Shown one piece after another: positions 46,888-61,101 of a stretch of DNA of 64,000 nt. Below the pieces are notes generated by a model. The model was not told the origin of the DNA, searched no databases, and worked only from the letters and a program-made list of their open reading frames with translations. The translations under genes and the position numbers were made by a program. Position 1 is the first letter of the stretch; every line of letters starts with the position of its first letter. The stretch is from Orthonyx spaldingii (taxonomy: Eukaryota; Chordata; Aves; Passeriformes; Orthonychidae): positions 1,733,930-1,797,929 of the forward strand of contig VZTJ01000255.1 in the NCBI GenBank assembly GCA_013397795.1. The letters are read 5' to 3'.

Positions 46888-49738
46888 GGAGAAAAATAAT
46901 TTATAAAGAACTTTCCTTTGAAATATTTACTGCCAAATGGTCAGCACTCAAAAGTACAGTCTCTTAGCTATTCTACCTACTCCTTTATTAGAGAGTGGCC
47001 TTACTGTAAAAACGTATTCTAAATGTATAAAACTTTTTTTTTAAAGTGAGAAAAAAATGAGAGTCTGGGAATTAGTAGTTCATATGCAATGTCTGCCTAC
47101 TCAGAGGAAACAGGAAGAAGGCAAGATGATCTCTATGAGTTTCTAATTTTCTTCTTGTGTGTTACAATGCGTAGGTGACTTTTGTCAGAAGCTGCTGATC
47201 AGGCATTGCTTGTGTGCTTCATCATTGCATTTGCCACTTTTAAAATATTCCTCTAGGAGTAATAGCAGATAAAGCCTGTAGAGGCTGTGATCACCTCTCT
47301 GCAGTTAACTGAATGCACACAAGACCATTTTCTGGTTCTGAAGCCAAGTGCTGTGGGGTTAGCCCTTGTCAATGCAGCTTAACTCTCTTGCCTTCCAGAA
47401 CAGGAAATTTGCATGGGAGACCTGTAGCTGGCCCGTATTAGAAGAATGCTGTGCTGCTGTGTGGCAGCTCAGCAGTCTGTGACAGTGAATTCCATTTCCA
47501 GGGAATGATTCCTGGCATTGCTTGATTTACTAGTCTGGACATAGTCTATCTGTAATGTAGTCTATCTGCAGGTAGCCTCCCTTAACTCTGTACTCAATTG
47601 TAGTGATCTAATTTTCCTGCATTGAGGATCTCTGGCACTATAAAATGCTGCTTTTCATAGTTAGCTGCTTAGAAATGCCAAGGCTGCTTTCTTCCTTTTT
47701 TCTCTGCTTGTGCATGTGCGTGAAGAGGGAGTAGGTGAAGGCTTGGTGGTTTTCTCACTTGTCCATAAGGGAGAGGTAAAGAGTATCAGGAAAAGGCTGA
47801 TGTGACTTATGGTTGTCTGGGAATGTGCTCTCAGGGCAGTGCATGTCCCTAAGCAGTCCTGATGGCCAGATGTGAAGGTCCATGGCCTGCAGTCACATGG
47901 AAGTTCTATAATTATTTTGTTACAAGTAGCAAGTTGGACACAGCAAGTTAGCTTTGGGTTCTTTTTAATGCTCTAAAGGATATCAGACTTAGTTGTTAAA
48001 AATGAGAAGAGTGAAGCAAGAGGAAGTGTAACTGTTATCTAAGGAATCTTACTTGTATCCAGAAGTAGTGTGTCAGGTTGTGCTGACTTTCATGGACATA
48101 TAATATACTTTAATAGAATGGTGTACTTTCTATCTCTGTAATTTTCTGGCAACCTTTATTTTGCTAACCTAGCTAGTTGCACAATTTGAACTGGAATAGG
48201 ATAATAGTTTAACCGTCTCATTTCCAGCTGAGGATAATACTTAGATACTTATGTACACCTGAAGTATGTGATGGGACTGCCTAAATGCTCTAAAGTACTT
48301 TCCCGAACAGGCAGCTTGGCTCAGTGAAATTCCTGTTGATTTCATTTGAATGAAACCTCATAAAATACAATTCTTAATATTGAGCTATTACTATGTGTAG
48401 TTTAGGAGAAAGGTGAGCTGTCCTTTTTTCTCCCCCTGCCTGTGTAAAAGCACTGGTTCAGTAAGATGTATTTCCACTTAAACACATGTTGGCACTATCT
48501 GAGGAATCCCCCTGGTTTGAATGGCACTTGGAGAAATCTTTTGCATAACTGTAACCTAATTTACCTCAATCTAGATGTTTATTATACACAAGCTGTGTTT
48601 AAATGTATATTATCAAGACCACAGAAGCACAGAAGTGTTTGGAAATTTAAAGCTTTGAAGTAGTGATGATGTGGCCTGTGGGAACTGTGCTTTATGCTAT
48701 TTAGGACCCAATTTTTTTCAGAAGGCTTTGCTTCTCAAATCAGGCAACCAAAATTAGTGACTGGTTATGACTTTTGCATCTCTTCCTGGATTTTTTCCTT
48801 CTTGGAGTTACTAAAGCAAGGCTTGAATTGTGTTGATTAAATATGACATAGTGACATACAATAATTGTGGAGAAAGCAAGGTTTTGACCACTTGTTGATG
48901 TTGGTGAGCAATGCACCTTCTGAAAGAAGACGGATTCTGTATGGATAAGTAGTATTTAGTCACGTAGTTAAAGCCTTTGTCACAGGGTTTAACTGATGTT
49001 CTACAACTGCTGCTTCTCAAGTCTTCAGAGCTTTACTTTCAAACCTTAATTGTTTTACATAGTTTGTGGGTTTGTAATTTTCCCAGTGCTTTTTTTTACC
49101 CCTAAAAGAAATACAGGCTGAAGGTATGTTTTTTTCTGGGGTGTCTTTGATCATTTCTGATGTCATTAAGAGAGTGAGAACCTCTAAATGCCAACTCAGT
49201 CTGTAACTGTCTGAAATGTAGTGGTATGTTGTGATCCATAGGTGGACTGACAATGAAGGGGGGTAGCACACTTCATGCATCTGTTATGAAATAACCCACA
49301 TTACCTCCTAATTTTTATGTAATATAATGTAACTGGCTTGAAGAAGATGGAGAAACTTTGAAGCACAGTTTTCATTCTGTTGGCCACAGGGCGATGCTGT
49401 CTGGTGACTTTACTGTTGTTTTCCCTGCAATATTCTGCTTAGCTGTCTCTTTCTGGGCTGTCTTATTGCCCTGCTGCTTTCTGTGTTTTTCTGCCACATC
49501 CTTTTCATTGTCGATTTCATATATAGTTTGTAGATGCTAGTCACTTCATTCGGCCAGTTAGAATATTTTATCCTAATCTAATGTGCAGCCCTATAGTTGC
49601 ATGGAGCAGGTGAGCTGGCCAAGCAGATCATGTCTACAAAGTAATGGGGAAAGGCTTTCAGATCCAGTGCTTGGATTTTACAGGCTGTAGTGAGGAAATA
49701 ATCGCTGTTAATAACCTAGGTGAACTGAGGCTGGGGCA

Positions 49739-50035
49739 CAGAACCACAGAATAATTGAGACTGGGAGAGACTTCAGGAGGTCATGTAGGCCACCACTCTG
49801 CTCAGTGGTGAGTCTAGCTGAAAGTTAGATGAGATTGTTCAGGATCATGTCCACTTGAGTTCTGAATATTATGAAGCATGGAGCCTCTGTGAGTAACCTG
49901 TTCCAGTGTTTGACCACTGTCACTATGAAGTGTTTTCCCTAAGGCCGAATCGAAGTTACAATACTGTAGTTTGTGTCCATTGTCCTTGTCCTTTGCTGTG
50001 AACCTCCAAGAAAAATGAGGTTCTTGTGCTCTTAA
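49739..50035 (-). mobile_element. CR1 LINE fragment, 3' end, reverse orientation
   Basis: Starts with AACCACAGAATAATTGAGAC and GGGAGAGACTTCAGGAGGTC, the reverse complement of the CR1 3' end, then follows CR1 order: CCACCACTCTGCTCAGTGG, ATGGAGCCTCTGTGAGTAAC, CTGTTCCAGTGTTTGACCAC and GTCCATTGTCCTTGTCC. About 300 bases, 5'-truncated and moderately diverged. It lies within the putative GPR63 intron, antisense to the gene. Confidence 0.9.
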
Positions 50036-52727
50036 AAGCAACAGATATTTTTCTGATTCTTAGTAACAGACTTCTTGTTAGGAATATAGATAACTTTTGC
50101 CAAGCACATAAACCCAATCCTGTTCCAGCCATGGCTGCACACCTTATTCAATAACAGGCTGATCAAATCAGTTGAATCACTTTTTTGTTTATGGGGGCAA
50201 AATAAGTCTTTTGCTAGCTTTGCTTTTTGAAACAGATTATATGTTTGAAATTTCTCCTTTCTCACACATGATCATGCATTGTGTTCTCCATCAGGTGACT
50301 GCCTTGTTGTGTGTGGTGAATAGATACTGTTGGTTTAGGAGGTAAGTCTAAGTCTTCAAACTGGGCTTCTGAAAGCCAGCTATGTCATCCTGTGTTTTTT
50401 TTTCCCACCTTCTTAGCTGTATGGACCCCCCACATAGCAAATTTAAACCCACAGACTACAGGCTACTTGTGAGGGCTCTGTTAGAAATGATCTGCAGAGT
50501 ACTACACTGACACTGAGGTAGTCTCAACTAGCCTTTCAGACACAGTGGAGAGAAAAATAAGCCTGTTCAGAAGGTAGTTTGTTCTACCTATGGCTGTATT
50601 ATTTGCACAGTGTCTCTCTGTGTCGTTAGAGCCTCGATGGCGCTTTTAGCCTTTCTATCCAGCTTTCAGGACAGCTATGTTTAGGTGAGGTTACTCCTTA
50701 GTGACCACCTTGCCAGTCCTTTATTTTCTTGTCATTGCTCAATATATGGTCATCTGTCTTACTTGCAGCCTATTCTGAATGCTTAATAATTAACTTCAGT
50801 GTGTGTTTCTTTTGTGGTGACGTTCATCTCTATATCTCAGTTGTTCAGGAAAAGTTAAATTACCTTCATTACCCTACTGTGTTGTGCAAGTTATCTTGCC
50901 TTTTAAAAAGGCAAAAAAGCGATGGGGGAAGTGAGGAAAACGTTCACGAACAAGAGGTGTTCAGTTTGGATTGCTTTGAGCACAAGGGGAAAACCGTACA
51001 ACAAAGCAGAAGAAAAAGCGTGTACTTTTAATGCAAATTGTAAAATAACAATCCCATCTTTCTAAAGCTGTCTTAGAACTTCAAAACCTGATACTACTTA
51101 GAAGTGGTTATTGCTACAAGTTTTCCACATCAGTGGTGTAATTCGTAAATTATCCCTTTCAAAGGATTGTACAAGGTTCATTGTGTGTAATGATAGAAAG
51201 AGACTGATACCTTGTGAAAAATAGAGATGATTTTCTTTTTGTCAAAGACTTGAAATGTAATTTGAAAACACATTATATATGTTGACTAAGTTCTTATTTT
51301 CAGTAGGTAATACTGCAACAAGCCTCTTATTACTTGATCATTTTGATTTTGACTCTTCTGTCAGTTGTCACTTCTGAATTTTCTCTAGACCATTTTCTCA
51401 AGTCTTACATGAGACTTGTGGATGTGTTTAAAAGCACCGAGCATAACACATACGATATTTTGGTATTACTAACTATATATGTGTATATGCTTTTGCATAT
51501 ATGAACTTCAAAGTGCAGATAATGTTTTCAAATTGTATTAATATTTCCTGTGCTTCATCCTATTAGCAAAATGGCTTTAAGAACCAAAGTCAATCTCCAA
51601 ACAAAATTCCAAACTTCCCACATCTACCCAAAGATGTATTATGAAATGATGAAGAAATGTATGTGCTGTATTTGTGCTTCCATTCTCTCAACAGCGCACA
51701 CATGCCCACTACTACCCCAGACTGTCATATGCCTGCATTCAGTACTCTGGAAAAATTATGTGGCTTGGAAAGGAACTACCTCTTTATTTTTGAAGGAAAA
51801 TCAACTGACTTGCAGTGGGACCTCCCACCACATGCCTTATTTCTGGTTTGAAGGGTTCATGAGTTGGTAGAGCTGAGAAAAGCTAATTCCATCCTTTACA
51901 CGACTGAATTTATTCAGCATGTCTGCTCAAGCTCCAAGTGTGTCACTTATGATAAGGTGACATTTAAAAAAAATTTGGCAATATTTAATAATGACTCATA
52001 AAGTCATGTTGAGAGTATTTATAACAGGGAAAAATTGTACTATGCATTACTAATATTGGGACATCTGCATCTGCTGTCAGAAATTTCCATTGTGTTTATT
52101 ATGAGGATAGGGATGGAGTTGAGTGCATTTGCTGACAGAAGTTAGGAGTGTTTTCCCTCCTCATTCCTTTCCTTTTGATAAGAAGGCAATTTCCGACTGC
52201 ATTCATCTTTTCTGGAGATATCAAATCAAAGCATGAAATCTCAAGTAATAGCACTTACGCTGTTAAACTGCTAGATCCAAATGAACTGGATTAAATGTGT
52301 GTTTTCAAGGCCACCACAAATGGTAGACTTGAAAACGCATCTTCATGGTATACTGACAATACAGTGATATACTTCAAGCTATTATCAGCAAGGCTGAAAA
52401 TGTAATAGCCCTGGAATATTCTCTCTGGTTTTTGCACTGTTTGCAAAGTCTGTCTCTGTTCTTGGATATGCAGCTGTATGAATAAATAATCAGATTCTTT
52501 GTTTCTTGATGCCAATATAAATGAGTGTGAATTAGGCATCCAGTCAGACTGACCTGTTGCATTGGTGGTCATCCAGATTTCACACTTCTGAAATGACGGG
52601 AAAGACGGGTTATCTTGATTCTGTTATGGTATTCCAGAGCACACTGAGGATCCCAGCATCTTAACTCCGGGAAGGGGTGTCCTGGTGAATCACTCCTTGG
52701 GGAGGCTGGTGTCAGCTGTTGACAGGA

Positions 52728-52760
52728 CAATTTCTGTAGTTTGCTGAAACTACAGAATTG
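52728..52760. repeat. Hairpin: 14-bp stem with one bulge and 4-base loop
   Basis: CTGTAGTTT (52734-52742) pairs with AAACTACAG (52747-52755) across the loop GCTG. CAATT (52728-52732) pairs with AATTG (52756-52760) if the T at 52733 bulges out. It is too short for a typical microRNA precursor; a remnant of a small inverted-repeat element is possible. Confidence 0.55.
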
Positions 52761-55700
52761 CAGCATGTACCTATTAAACATTATGTAGCTGTTACATAGA
52801 AGCATGAGTTGGATTTTCAGGCAGGCGTAGGCAGACCGTTGTAGATACCTAGAGGTGTTCGTATACAGTACTGTTATGAAACAAGAGAAATAATATAGAT
52901 ACATGAAATGATTTCAGTGAATTTACTTTCCAGAAATGCATGTCCTGTCTGCTAAGTTTATGTGGTTACTTCAAATCTGTGTTGAAATTAGGTGAAATCA
53001 GTCTCAGTCCTAGTAGGAAGAAAATGAGGAGGGGGAGTGGTGGTAACCAGATGCTGGTAAGGAAACAGACTTCCCTAAGGTCTGAGGTTGGGGCTTTATG
53101 TTGATAAACACTTACCAAAGTTGCCAGACATTGCCAAAAGGCCTATCCAATTCACTGCTCAGCCTACTCAAATCTCACTTCAGTTGCTGTCAGCAGGTCT
53201 GGCAATGTGGACTTGTGTGCCACCACTGTACAGGAGAGTCACGCAAAATTATTCAGAATTATGACTGAAATGGTTCACTCCATACCAGAGTTATTCTGTA
53301 GATTAAAGACTGACTTGCTGTTGATGAGTCTTTCAGATATAGGCAGTGGTGGGTCTATTCTACATAACTGGATATGTAGAATATCTTTTGCAAGGTTGAA
53401 GTTGCCAAATTCATGCGAAACGTTGCATACTTAATATATGTTCTGTGATTTTAAGCTTTATCCATTCATCCTGGTGATAGAAGGTCTGATGTTTTCCAGT
53501 TTCATTGGGAAATTGCTAGTTAAACTCCAGTTCTTCACCTGGATTTCCTGAATATTTTGAACCTGTGGTTTTTACATTCTTAATGTTTAAAGTTGCTGTT
53601 GTGGACTGGATTTTTAGTTCACTTTGTATAGATGATATTTATAGTTTTAGATGAAAAAAGTTGAAGAGTAAGTATTTTTAAGACAAGTTGCTCTACTTTG
53701 TAATGTGATTAACTTCCATCAGGGTTTTTTTGGCTGCCATTAATGGCATTGCATCCTAGCTCTTGCAAATTACTTCTCTTAGGAAAGTCTTAAGAGAACT
53801 GATTGACCATGTGCAGTTCTGAAGGCCTCTTCAGCTTTGTATGGTTTCATTTCTGAAACTCTTGGTGGAAGATATTCTCAGTATAGGAACCAGTTTTTCA
53901 AACTAGAGCAGTGAGAATTTGCATGTGTGTTTTAAGGACATTATTGCCTTTCCAGATTCATTTATATGCTCAGTAATCACGATGACTGTATGCTGTTTAA
54001 AATATAAATGGGTTTGAGCCTATTTCCGGTGTACAGGAGGATATGGTTTGAAAATTTAGCTTTCTGCAGCCAGATGGATTATAGTGTTGCTAAGGAAACA
54101 GACTATAAATGAAGTGGCAACTGGGTGTCCCTAGAATATCAGACTGCTTGAAGCTGGTATTTTAAACTCATTTAGGTGGGTAGATGGATGATGTGATTAG
54201 AAGTTAATTTCCTGAATTTATGGTTCGTTAATTTTCATTGCTTTATTAGTATTTACAAAAGGTACCTTAACTTCCCACTCAAGCTACTTGGTGTGTGGGT
54301 CACTGAACAAAAATTTGTTATGGGAATTAGAAAATTGACAGAAGCTGTACAGTGAAACAGGTTCTAAAATAATTATTAAATCTACTGACCAGTGGATAGA
54401 TAACAGTGAATAAAGGCCTGGCAGCAGTATGGTCTGACTGAAAAACTCGGATGGGGAACTGAGCTGAGATTCTTCAGAGTACTTGGGGAAAAAACAGAGC
54501 TTCTGCAGACCTGGTGAAGTTACAGGTTTTGAACTTCATGTATCAACATCTATATTTTAGCTATTTGTTCTACACACATGAAGTGGCTCAGAGCAAGGGA
54601 ATTGAATTGTGCTTTTGATACTTGCTCTGCCCAAGAAGATACTTGGCTGGTTTTCCCTAGTGCTTTTGCTGAAAATGTGTCAGGTTTCCAAACCAGGGTT
54701 ATTGATTGATACAGTAGAGGTGTTGGGTTTTTTTCTTATCACTGAGAAGGGTAAGCATATCTGAGCCATTCTAGCTAAGCATGCAGTTAATAGAGATAAA
54801 AACTTGACTTAGGTAAGCTGAGCCTTCAGGACAGACAGCAGCGTCTCCTGTTGGTAAGGTGGACTGGGAGGAGGACAGGCAATAGTGGTTCAGTCTGTGG
54901 AGCTTCAGAAACTTGCCTTAGCTACTGCTGTAACAAAAAGGAGGTCTGGAGAGCTCTTGGTAAGACTGAAAATGGTAAGAACTAGTCAAGCAAAGATAGG
55001 TTGTGAGCTAAATTTGAAATGGAGGGCTAAGGAAGGTTTTCAGATATATACAGGTGGTTGGTAGAATTTCCATTCTATGTGTTGTGAATTGAAGTTAAAC
55101 TGTTTTCAGTAAAACACCTTCTGGAAAATGTGTCATTGTTCCAGCAGTGTTAAACCTCAACATGCAGCATTTGAGCTGTTACTTGGAGTATGTTTGAGAG
55201 AACTGTTTCTGGTCTTTTCAGCCAAGTAGGTAATGGAGTTCTTTGTGGAGGTGGCATTAAGTGCACTATAACTTTTCCCTCCATGCTTGTCAAATGACTG
55301 GATTTATTGTATTTATATGAGTACTGTCAGTTTGTGTATGGATCAGGATCTGCCACTGTCTTTTCACTGGAACAGTAGCTAGGCACAGACTAGAACTTCA
55401 TAGCATGTAAAACATGACTTGTCCTCTTTAATAGCTCCTTTATTGAGGGACTTTGGAACTGAACAAGTTTAATTGTCCTGGTGTCTGTTTGCTCCTGAAG
55501 GATGCCTTGAATCCTTCCTAAAAGTCACTCTCTGTGTGCCCACTGTGTGGTGAAAGGAGCAGTAGGACCCATGAGAAAGCTGGCAATAGCGAGCTTTTTT
55601 TTTTCCTTCAGAACACGAAATACAGAAGCATCACTTCTCATTTTATGTGTGTTGGTTTTTGATGTCTTGTGCTGAATAGTGTTAATTTCAGCAGTATCAT

Positions 55701-56212
55701 TAAGGTTTATAAAGAGATCTATAGAGAGCACAGAGGCAAGGGTTTAATTTTCTGATCTCATAGTGGATGTCATTACACTTGTTTTCCTATAAATCATGCC
55801 CATAACTTTGAATTGTTTCTAACTTTTGCATGTTTCATTGTTTTAAAAAGTTGATATGGGTCTCTTGGTCTGAATTTTTCAGCTGTTACTGAGTAGTTGT
55901 AATTGAATTAGAAGTTATATGTTACATTTATTATCCTATGTAGAGTTATTCTGTGTGGAGGATGATAAAATTCCATACAGTAGTTTCTCAGGATCAATTT
56001 CATACCTAAATTGAGACTAAATAAACTTCTCTGTAACTGAAGAAACACTGTTATTATTTGCAAAATTCAGTAGTTGAGCATACTTGAACAGCCTTTGGTT
56101 GGAAGGGGAAATAATGATCTTTAGCTACTAAAGTGGAAGATAACAGGAATTAATGGATTACACCTTTCTGGCAAGGTAATACTTCTCTTTGTAGGTTTGA
56201 GGGGTTTGGGAT

Positions 56213-56310
56213 GTTTTTATTTTTCATTGGGTTTTTTTTGTTTGGTTGGTTGGTTGTTCTTTTTGGGGGTCTGTGTTTTTTCAGTTTTTTAGTTTTTTAT
56301 ATTCATTACT
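56213..56310. repeat. T-rich low-complexity tract with TTGG units
   Basis: T and G dominate, with TTGGTTGGTTGG near the centre and several T-runs. It is similar in character to the complement of the A/C tract at 6.5 kb. Confidence 0.75.
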
Positions 56311-57649
56311 TTTTAAAAACCTGAAAATCCCTAACTTATTACTGAAGGAGCTTTTCCATGGAAAGAAGCCTTTCTTAAATATGAAGTTTGTGAACTCAGA
56401 ACTGCTGTAACTATCTATGCAAGGCATTTGATTTGGTCTACTGTTTACTTAACAGTTACCGTGTAGCACAGAACTAATGAGTGGCACAAAATCCCTTCAA
56501 TTAACTGTTAATTTATGTGTAACAGGGTTACAAGGTTACATAAGGTACTTAAAAAGATTGTTCTTAAAAAGGATTTGTATTCTTCAGTTGATGCACATAT
56601 TTATTTGCTTTGCATATTTATAATTAAAAACCCAGAAAAAACTGAAGTACTGATTTCTTGTATTACATTAAAACAAAAGTGTGCTTTAAAAGTCATCAGA
56701 TTGGCTCATTTAAATATTTCTGGCTTGCAAATGTAATCAATTTTTTTTACCTCTTTGGGATGCATGTTGCAAGCCCTGCTTGTTGGGTCTGTACAGAAAT
56801 TGTTAGTGCCTGTATTGCGTAGGGTCTGAACGTCTGTAATATGTCATTTCACCCTGAGAGTTGTCCAGATGGGAACTCTTAATTTAACTATCTTTTAATC
56901 TCTAGTGTGAATAGATTTCTGACTAGGATTGTTTCACCAAAATAGTTGTTGTCTTAAAATTGTGCATGACCCAAAAGTACTTCTGAAGCTATCAAATCAA
57001 TTAGATGACATAGATAACTGTTAAGAATTATAGATAGTTCATTTATTCTGTATTTCTTTATTAGGAAAAATAAGTTATTCCTGTAACATGAAGCTGATTT
57101 GTAATAGACTAATTTAGACTAAAGCAAAGTATAGGGTAAATCTGGGGGGAAAAAAATCAAAGAAACCATTATAACTGTTAGATTTTTTTTTTGTACTAAG
57201 CATTTTATGTTTGGCTGAACAGAGATGGTAATGGGTTTTGGAAATATATGCACATGTGTGTATATATATGAGAAGAAAAGTTATAAATAGGCATATAAAG
57301 TAAATCTTTGTTTAGTTCTCAGCTAAACCTTACTGTTGCAGCCTCTGAGCACTCTCACAGCAGGGTGCTGCAAGCAGGAGTCACCTCATTTAGCCTGCTA
57401 CCAGCACCTCTTCCTTGTGAGCCAAGTACCAAGAAGAGAAATCCGTAATACCTATATTGCTGCAGCAAGAGTCCTGGGCAGGCACAGAGCTTGGCTCTAG
57501 CATGACCTGAATCCCTGTGGGAAAAGCAGAAGCACGGCTGAACGCTTTGCTCGGGGAGCTAAATCAAATCCCAGGAACTCAGGGGCAGCACACTGTGTGA
57601 AGAGAGAACACATTTGGGCATTCTAATCCCTTTTTCATTAGCATCCCTG

Positions 57650-57669
57650 CATCTTTTTATAAAAAGATG
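57650..57669. repeat. 20-bp perfect palindrome
   Basis: The 10-base arm CATCTTTTTA at 57650-57659 is followed directly by its reverse complement at 57660-57669, with no spacer. The centre is AT-only. No surrounding element was recognised. Confidence 0.6.
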
Positions 57670-58453
57670 ATTTTTTGTTAAAATAAATTTTGTTTCAAGA
57701 GACAGGTATGTTTCTGTGGGAGAGACAGCTTAAATTCCATCAGTGTAGAGTGCTGTTGCTGCTGGCATTAGCATTTTTATAAGCTGAATTTTATAAGCCC
57801 TCACTTACAAAAGAAGACTAATAGCTGCTATAGCTGCTAATAGCTGTTGTTGAAACTATTCACAAATAAAAAAATCATATTCGCCTGTTTTTAGCAGAAG
57901 GTAATACAATAGAATATGTTGGGTATACTGGGGCACTACAGAGAAAGTAAGAATGATGTGATGCAAGGAGCCTTTAGATCTTTACCTTAAGGTATATGAA
58001 AGTGAAACATTTTCACAGAGATCAGTCTTTCATTCAAAGAATATACTGGAGAAGTTTCTGTAGTTGAAAAGCCAAAATAGCCTTAGGACAACTCTCTTAA
58101 AACTTTGACTTGAAGCAGGCTTTTTTACTTGCTTACTATCTTCTGATGGACTGACTTTTTGTGAAGGAAGTAAGCTTTCAGTATTTCACTTCTTTGTTGC
58201 CTGTGGTTTGACACAGTATCCCAAGAAAATGTTAGAAAAACTTGATAAAATATGGTTATAGACTAGGCACGAGGAGATGTAGAGAATTGTCAGTAAAGTA
58301 CATAACAAAGTTACAACTCTTTTGGAAAGCAATTTCATCATTTTTCTGACCTTCTCTAGCCTCTTGCTAAGTCTTTAATGTAATCTAAATACTTGTGGGA
58401 AACACCTTTAAGTTTAATTATAAGATCTTTGTGACTTTATTTTCACTATTTCA

Positions 58454-58505
58454 GTTCCTTGGAAATGACAGCTCCTGGTTTGGGGAATCAAAACAGACCT
58501 AATAA
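58454..58505 (+). other. Candidate small leader exon
   Basis: A 52-base segment between an acceptor (TTCACTATTTCAG) and a donor (AATAAG|gtgcaa). It contains an ATG at 58464 whose frame stays open to the donor. If spliced to the candidate exon at 60889, the frame continues in register for 17 further codons and then stops. It could be an untranslated GPR63 exon carrying a small upstream frame. Splice consensus alone is weak evidence. Confidence 0.25.
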
Positions 58506-60888
58506 GGTGCAAATTTCTCTATGATCATCAGTAAGTACAGGTTTTGTACTGTCCATGCTTGTGGCACAGGACTGTCTTGAATTAAAATACCTCTTAGTAT
58601 GTAGAAGTTAAATCTATATCTTAAGCCTTGATCTGTGTTTCCCAGCATCTCACAGCTTCAGGCCAGAAATGTGAAATTTTTTAATTTGCTTGGCAAGGTC
58701 TGTTTTAGTCCACATCATTCCTTCTGCTTTGGGACCAGGGAGCTGGGTTCAGGAGCAAGTGAATGAAGGAGGAAAAGGTCAAGACTACCCTTTCAATAGC
58801 TCTGCCAGGTCTAAATGCTGATATCATCTAGGTTGTAATTCCACAAGTAGAACTCTTTGCAGGAACAGGAATCCTTGCACTCAAATTTCATGAAGGGTTA
58901 CAGAGCTTTTCCCCTCTGTTTTTAGAAAAAAGCCTGACTAATCATTTATAGTGGAGTGGAAAAAAAGGAATTTCATTATGAAGCAGTGTTAACCCCTAAC
59001 TGTCAACAGAAAACTACCCAAAGCAATCTTGCCCAGCAAGCTCTGCAAGATACTCCAATTTTATAAAATTTTCCAGATTTACTTTGAAAAAGTACTTTTA
59101 TTTTTTTTTCTTCTTGGAGGCTTGAAATGAAAGAATTTCCTAGTTCATCGTGATGTTTCAGATGCTTGTCTGAATTGATTTTAAAGATTTTTTCATTTTG
59201 ATAAGAGTTGGGAATATTTTCTATGATCCTTTAAGTAGAGATTGGAAATGGCTCTTGTGTCAGAGGATGCGCTTGTCTGGTGGGAGGATCTTGCAGGTTA
59301 TCAAGATCTGTCCAGGCTTTTGGTAGTTTTCTGCCTCCTTCCAAACCTATTCACTTCTTTGACACTTCAGAAAGCATAAGAGGGAAGATTAACAGTTTAT
59401 ATTACTTTAATCACTAAAGAGGGAACAAACCAAATGGAGAAAGTCTATAATAATCCAGTGGCTACATTTTATCTCTTTTATACATAGGTAAATCTGAGAA
59501 TTGTTTTCTTTCCCTCCTTGTTCTGTGGAATAAATGTAAAGACCAAATTTTTGTGCTAATGGAAAACAACTTGTATTAATAGATTATCAGAAAAATCTTC
59601 CATTGTGGCTAGATAATGTGTTCTGTAGAAGACAGATATCTCAGCAGACTTCAGTCTGGCAAATCAGGCCTTATGTTTTGGGTGTTTGAAGTCCGTGTTA
59701 AGTTGGCTGTAGATACAGAAACTCAGCACTTGAACAATCGGAGGGGTCAGTACATTATGGGCAGTCTTAAACTGCAGCTTGTTCTTACTGCTTCCCTTGC
59801 TGAAGGCCATTGTAAACTCATTGGCTGGTTTGTCCTTCAACCCCTGTGTACATCATTTGTTTAGAAACCTGTTCCTGAAGAATCCTGATATCTTTTGGTT
59901 CAGTGTGGAGGTGACTTACAGATGTTCCTAAAGCTTATTCTTGCAGAAATGGAAAGTTATGTAGCCTTTTAAAAACAAGCATGTAAAGTGTGTCATATAT
60001 TTGTCCTCTTGATTTGTATATATAAACAATATTTATAAATTAATTAGGTCACTTAAATCTATTAATGTGACATAAACTCAGTTTTCAAGGCTCACTGGAA
60101 TTTTATGGCTTCCTTCTAAGAGTATAAGGAAAAGCTTCTTTGAAAATTGATGTTCTTGGTTAAGAGCAGGTCATGATAGAATATGCAGATTTTTAGCTAT
60201 CGTAGGCCCAATTTGCAGAAATAATTTTAACTATCTGAGGTATATTAGCAGTGTGATGATGATTGATTGGTACAAGCACGTGTAAAGGAAGTCCTGAGAT
60301 CCTGCATTGAAACTTTAATGATTTCTTCTTCCACTCTAGACCTGTTTTCTTGTCCTTTGTTTTTCCAATCCTGTTATGCTGTTATCTTTGCTGTTTGGGA
60401 AAAATTCATTCATCTTCTTTATGATGCTCAGTAGTACCCCATAAATTTAAATGATATTGTTTTGAGAGTCTTTGGGCATATCAAGATGAGGATCCTGATG
60501 ATAATAGGAATTTATTTTAATAGATCCAGGAAAGCTTATGGCAGTGGGCTGCTGTATGCTTGTCTACAAGTGAAATAAACATAGCTGAATGAGACGTGAA
60601 ACAACACATTACTCCAGCCCTTGCCGATACTAGTATGAAATGGTGGGATTCTTATGCTCCACAGGTGACATAGCTGAAGATCTCTTTGGTTTGATGAAAC
60701 TTTTATGCCTTAGTTCTTTCTATACTTTCTGCAAGAAAGAGGCATGCAACCCACCTTCTGTCAGGACACAGACTATTCCACATCTCCCAATAAAAATAGT
60801 TTTATTTCAGGAAAAATTTTGCTATTATCATTTTGTCCTGCCTTGAATGTAAATATGTCGTATTTTGCTTTTTCTTTTTTTTTGGCAG

Positions 60889-60974
60889 GTTATTTGGGAA
60901 GAGAATAATTTGCTGAACAAAACAGCACAAGATGACTTATGATTCCTGCTCTTCATGGGAGCCTGTCTGGATTG
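60889..60974 (+). other. Candidate leader exon
   Basis: An 86-base segment after a long pyrimidine tract ending in TTTGGCAG, the best acceptor in this region, and before the donor ATTG|gtatgc. It includes an ATG at 60931 with an open frame to the donor. It is a candidate untranslated exon of GPR63, whose coding exon should lie to the right of the window. The retroviral LTR begins 133 bases downstream. Confidence 0.35.
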
Positions 60975-61101
60975 GTATGCTTTGAGTTTTGTGTGTTGGG
61001 GATTTTTTGCTACACTGACATATAGTGATTGCGTGTATAACTCAAAGATCCACTTAAAATTTAGGAGTCCAGTAATTTAAGAAGGTTTTAACTTGTTAGT
61101 T

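Larger units (their letters stand above)
46160..58453. other. Putative GPR63 5' intron, no coding exon recognised
   Basis: AT-rich sequence holding one CR1 fragment (49.7 kb), a T-rich low-complexity tract (56.2 kb) and three short palindromes listed separately. Open frames are short and without family motifs. Intron status depends on the leader exon assignment. Confidence 0.4.
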
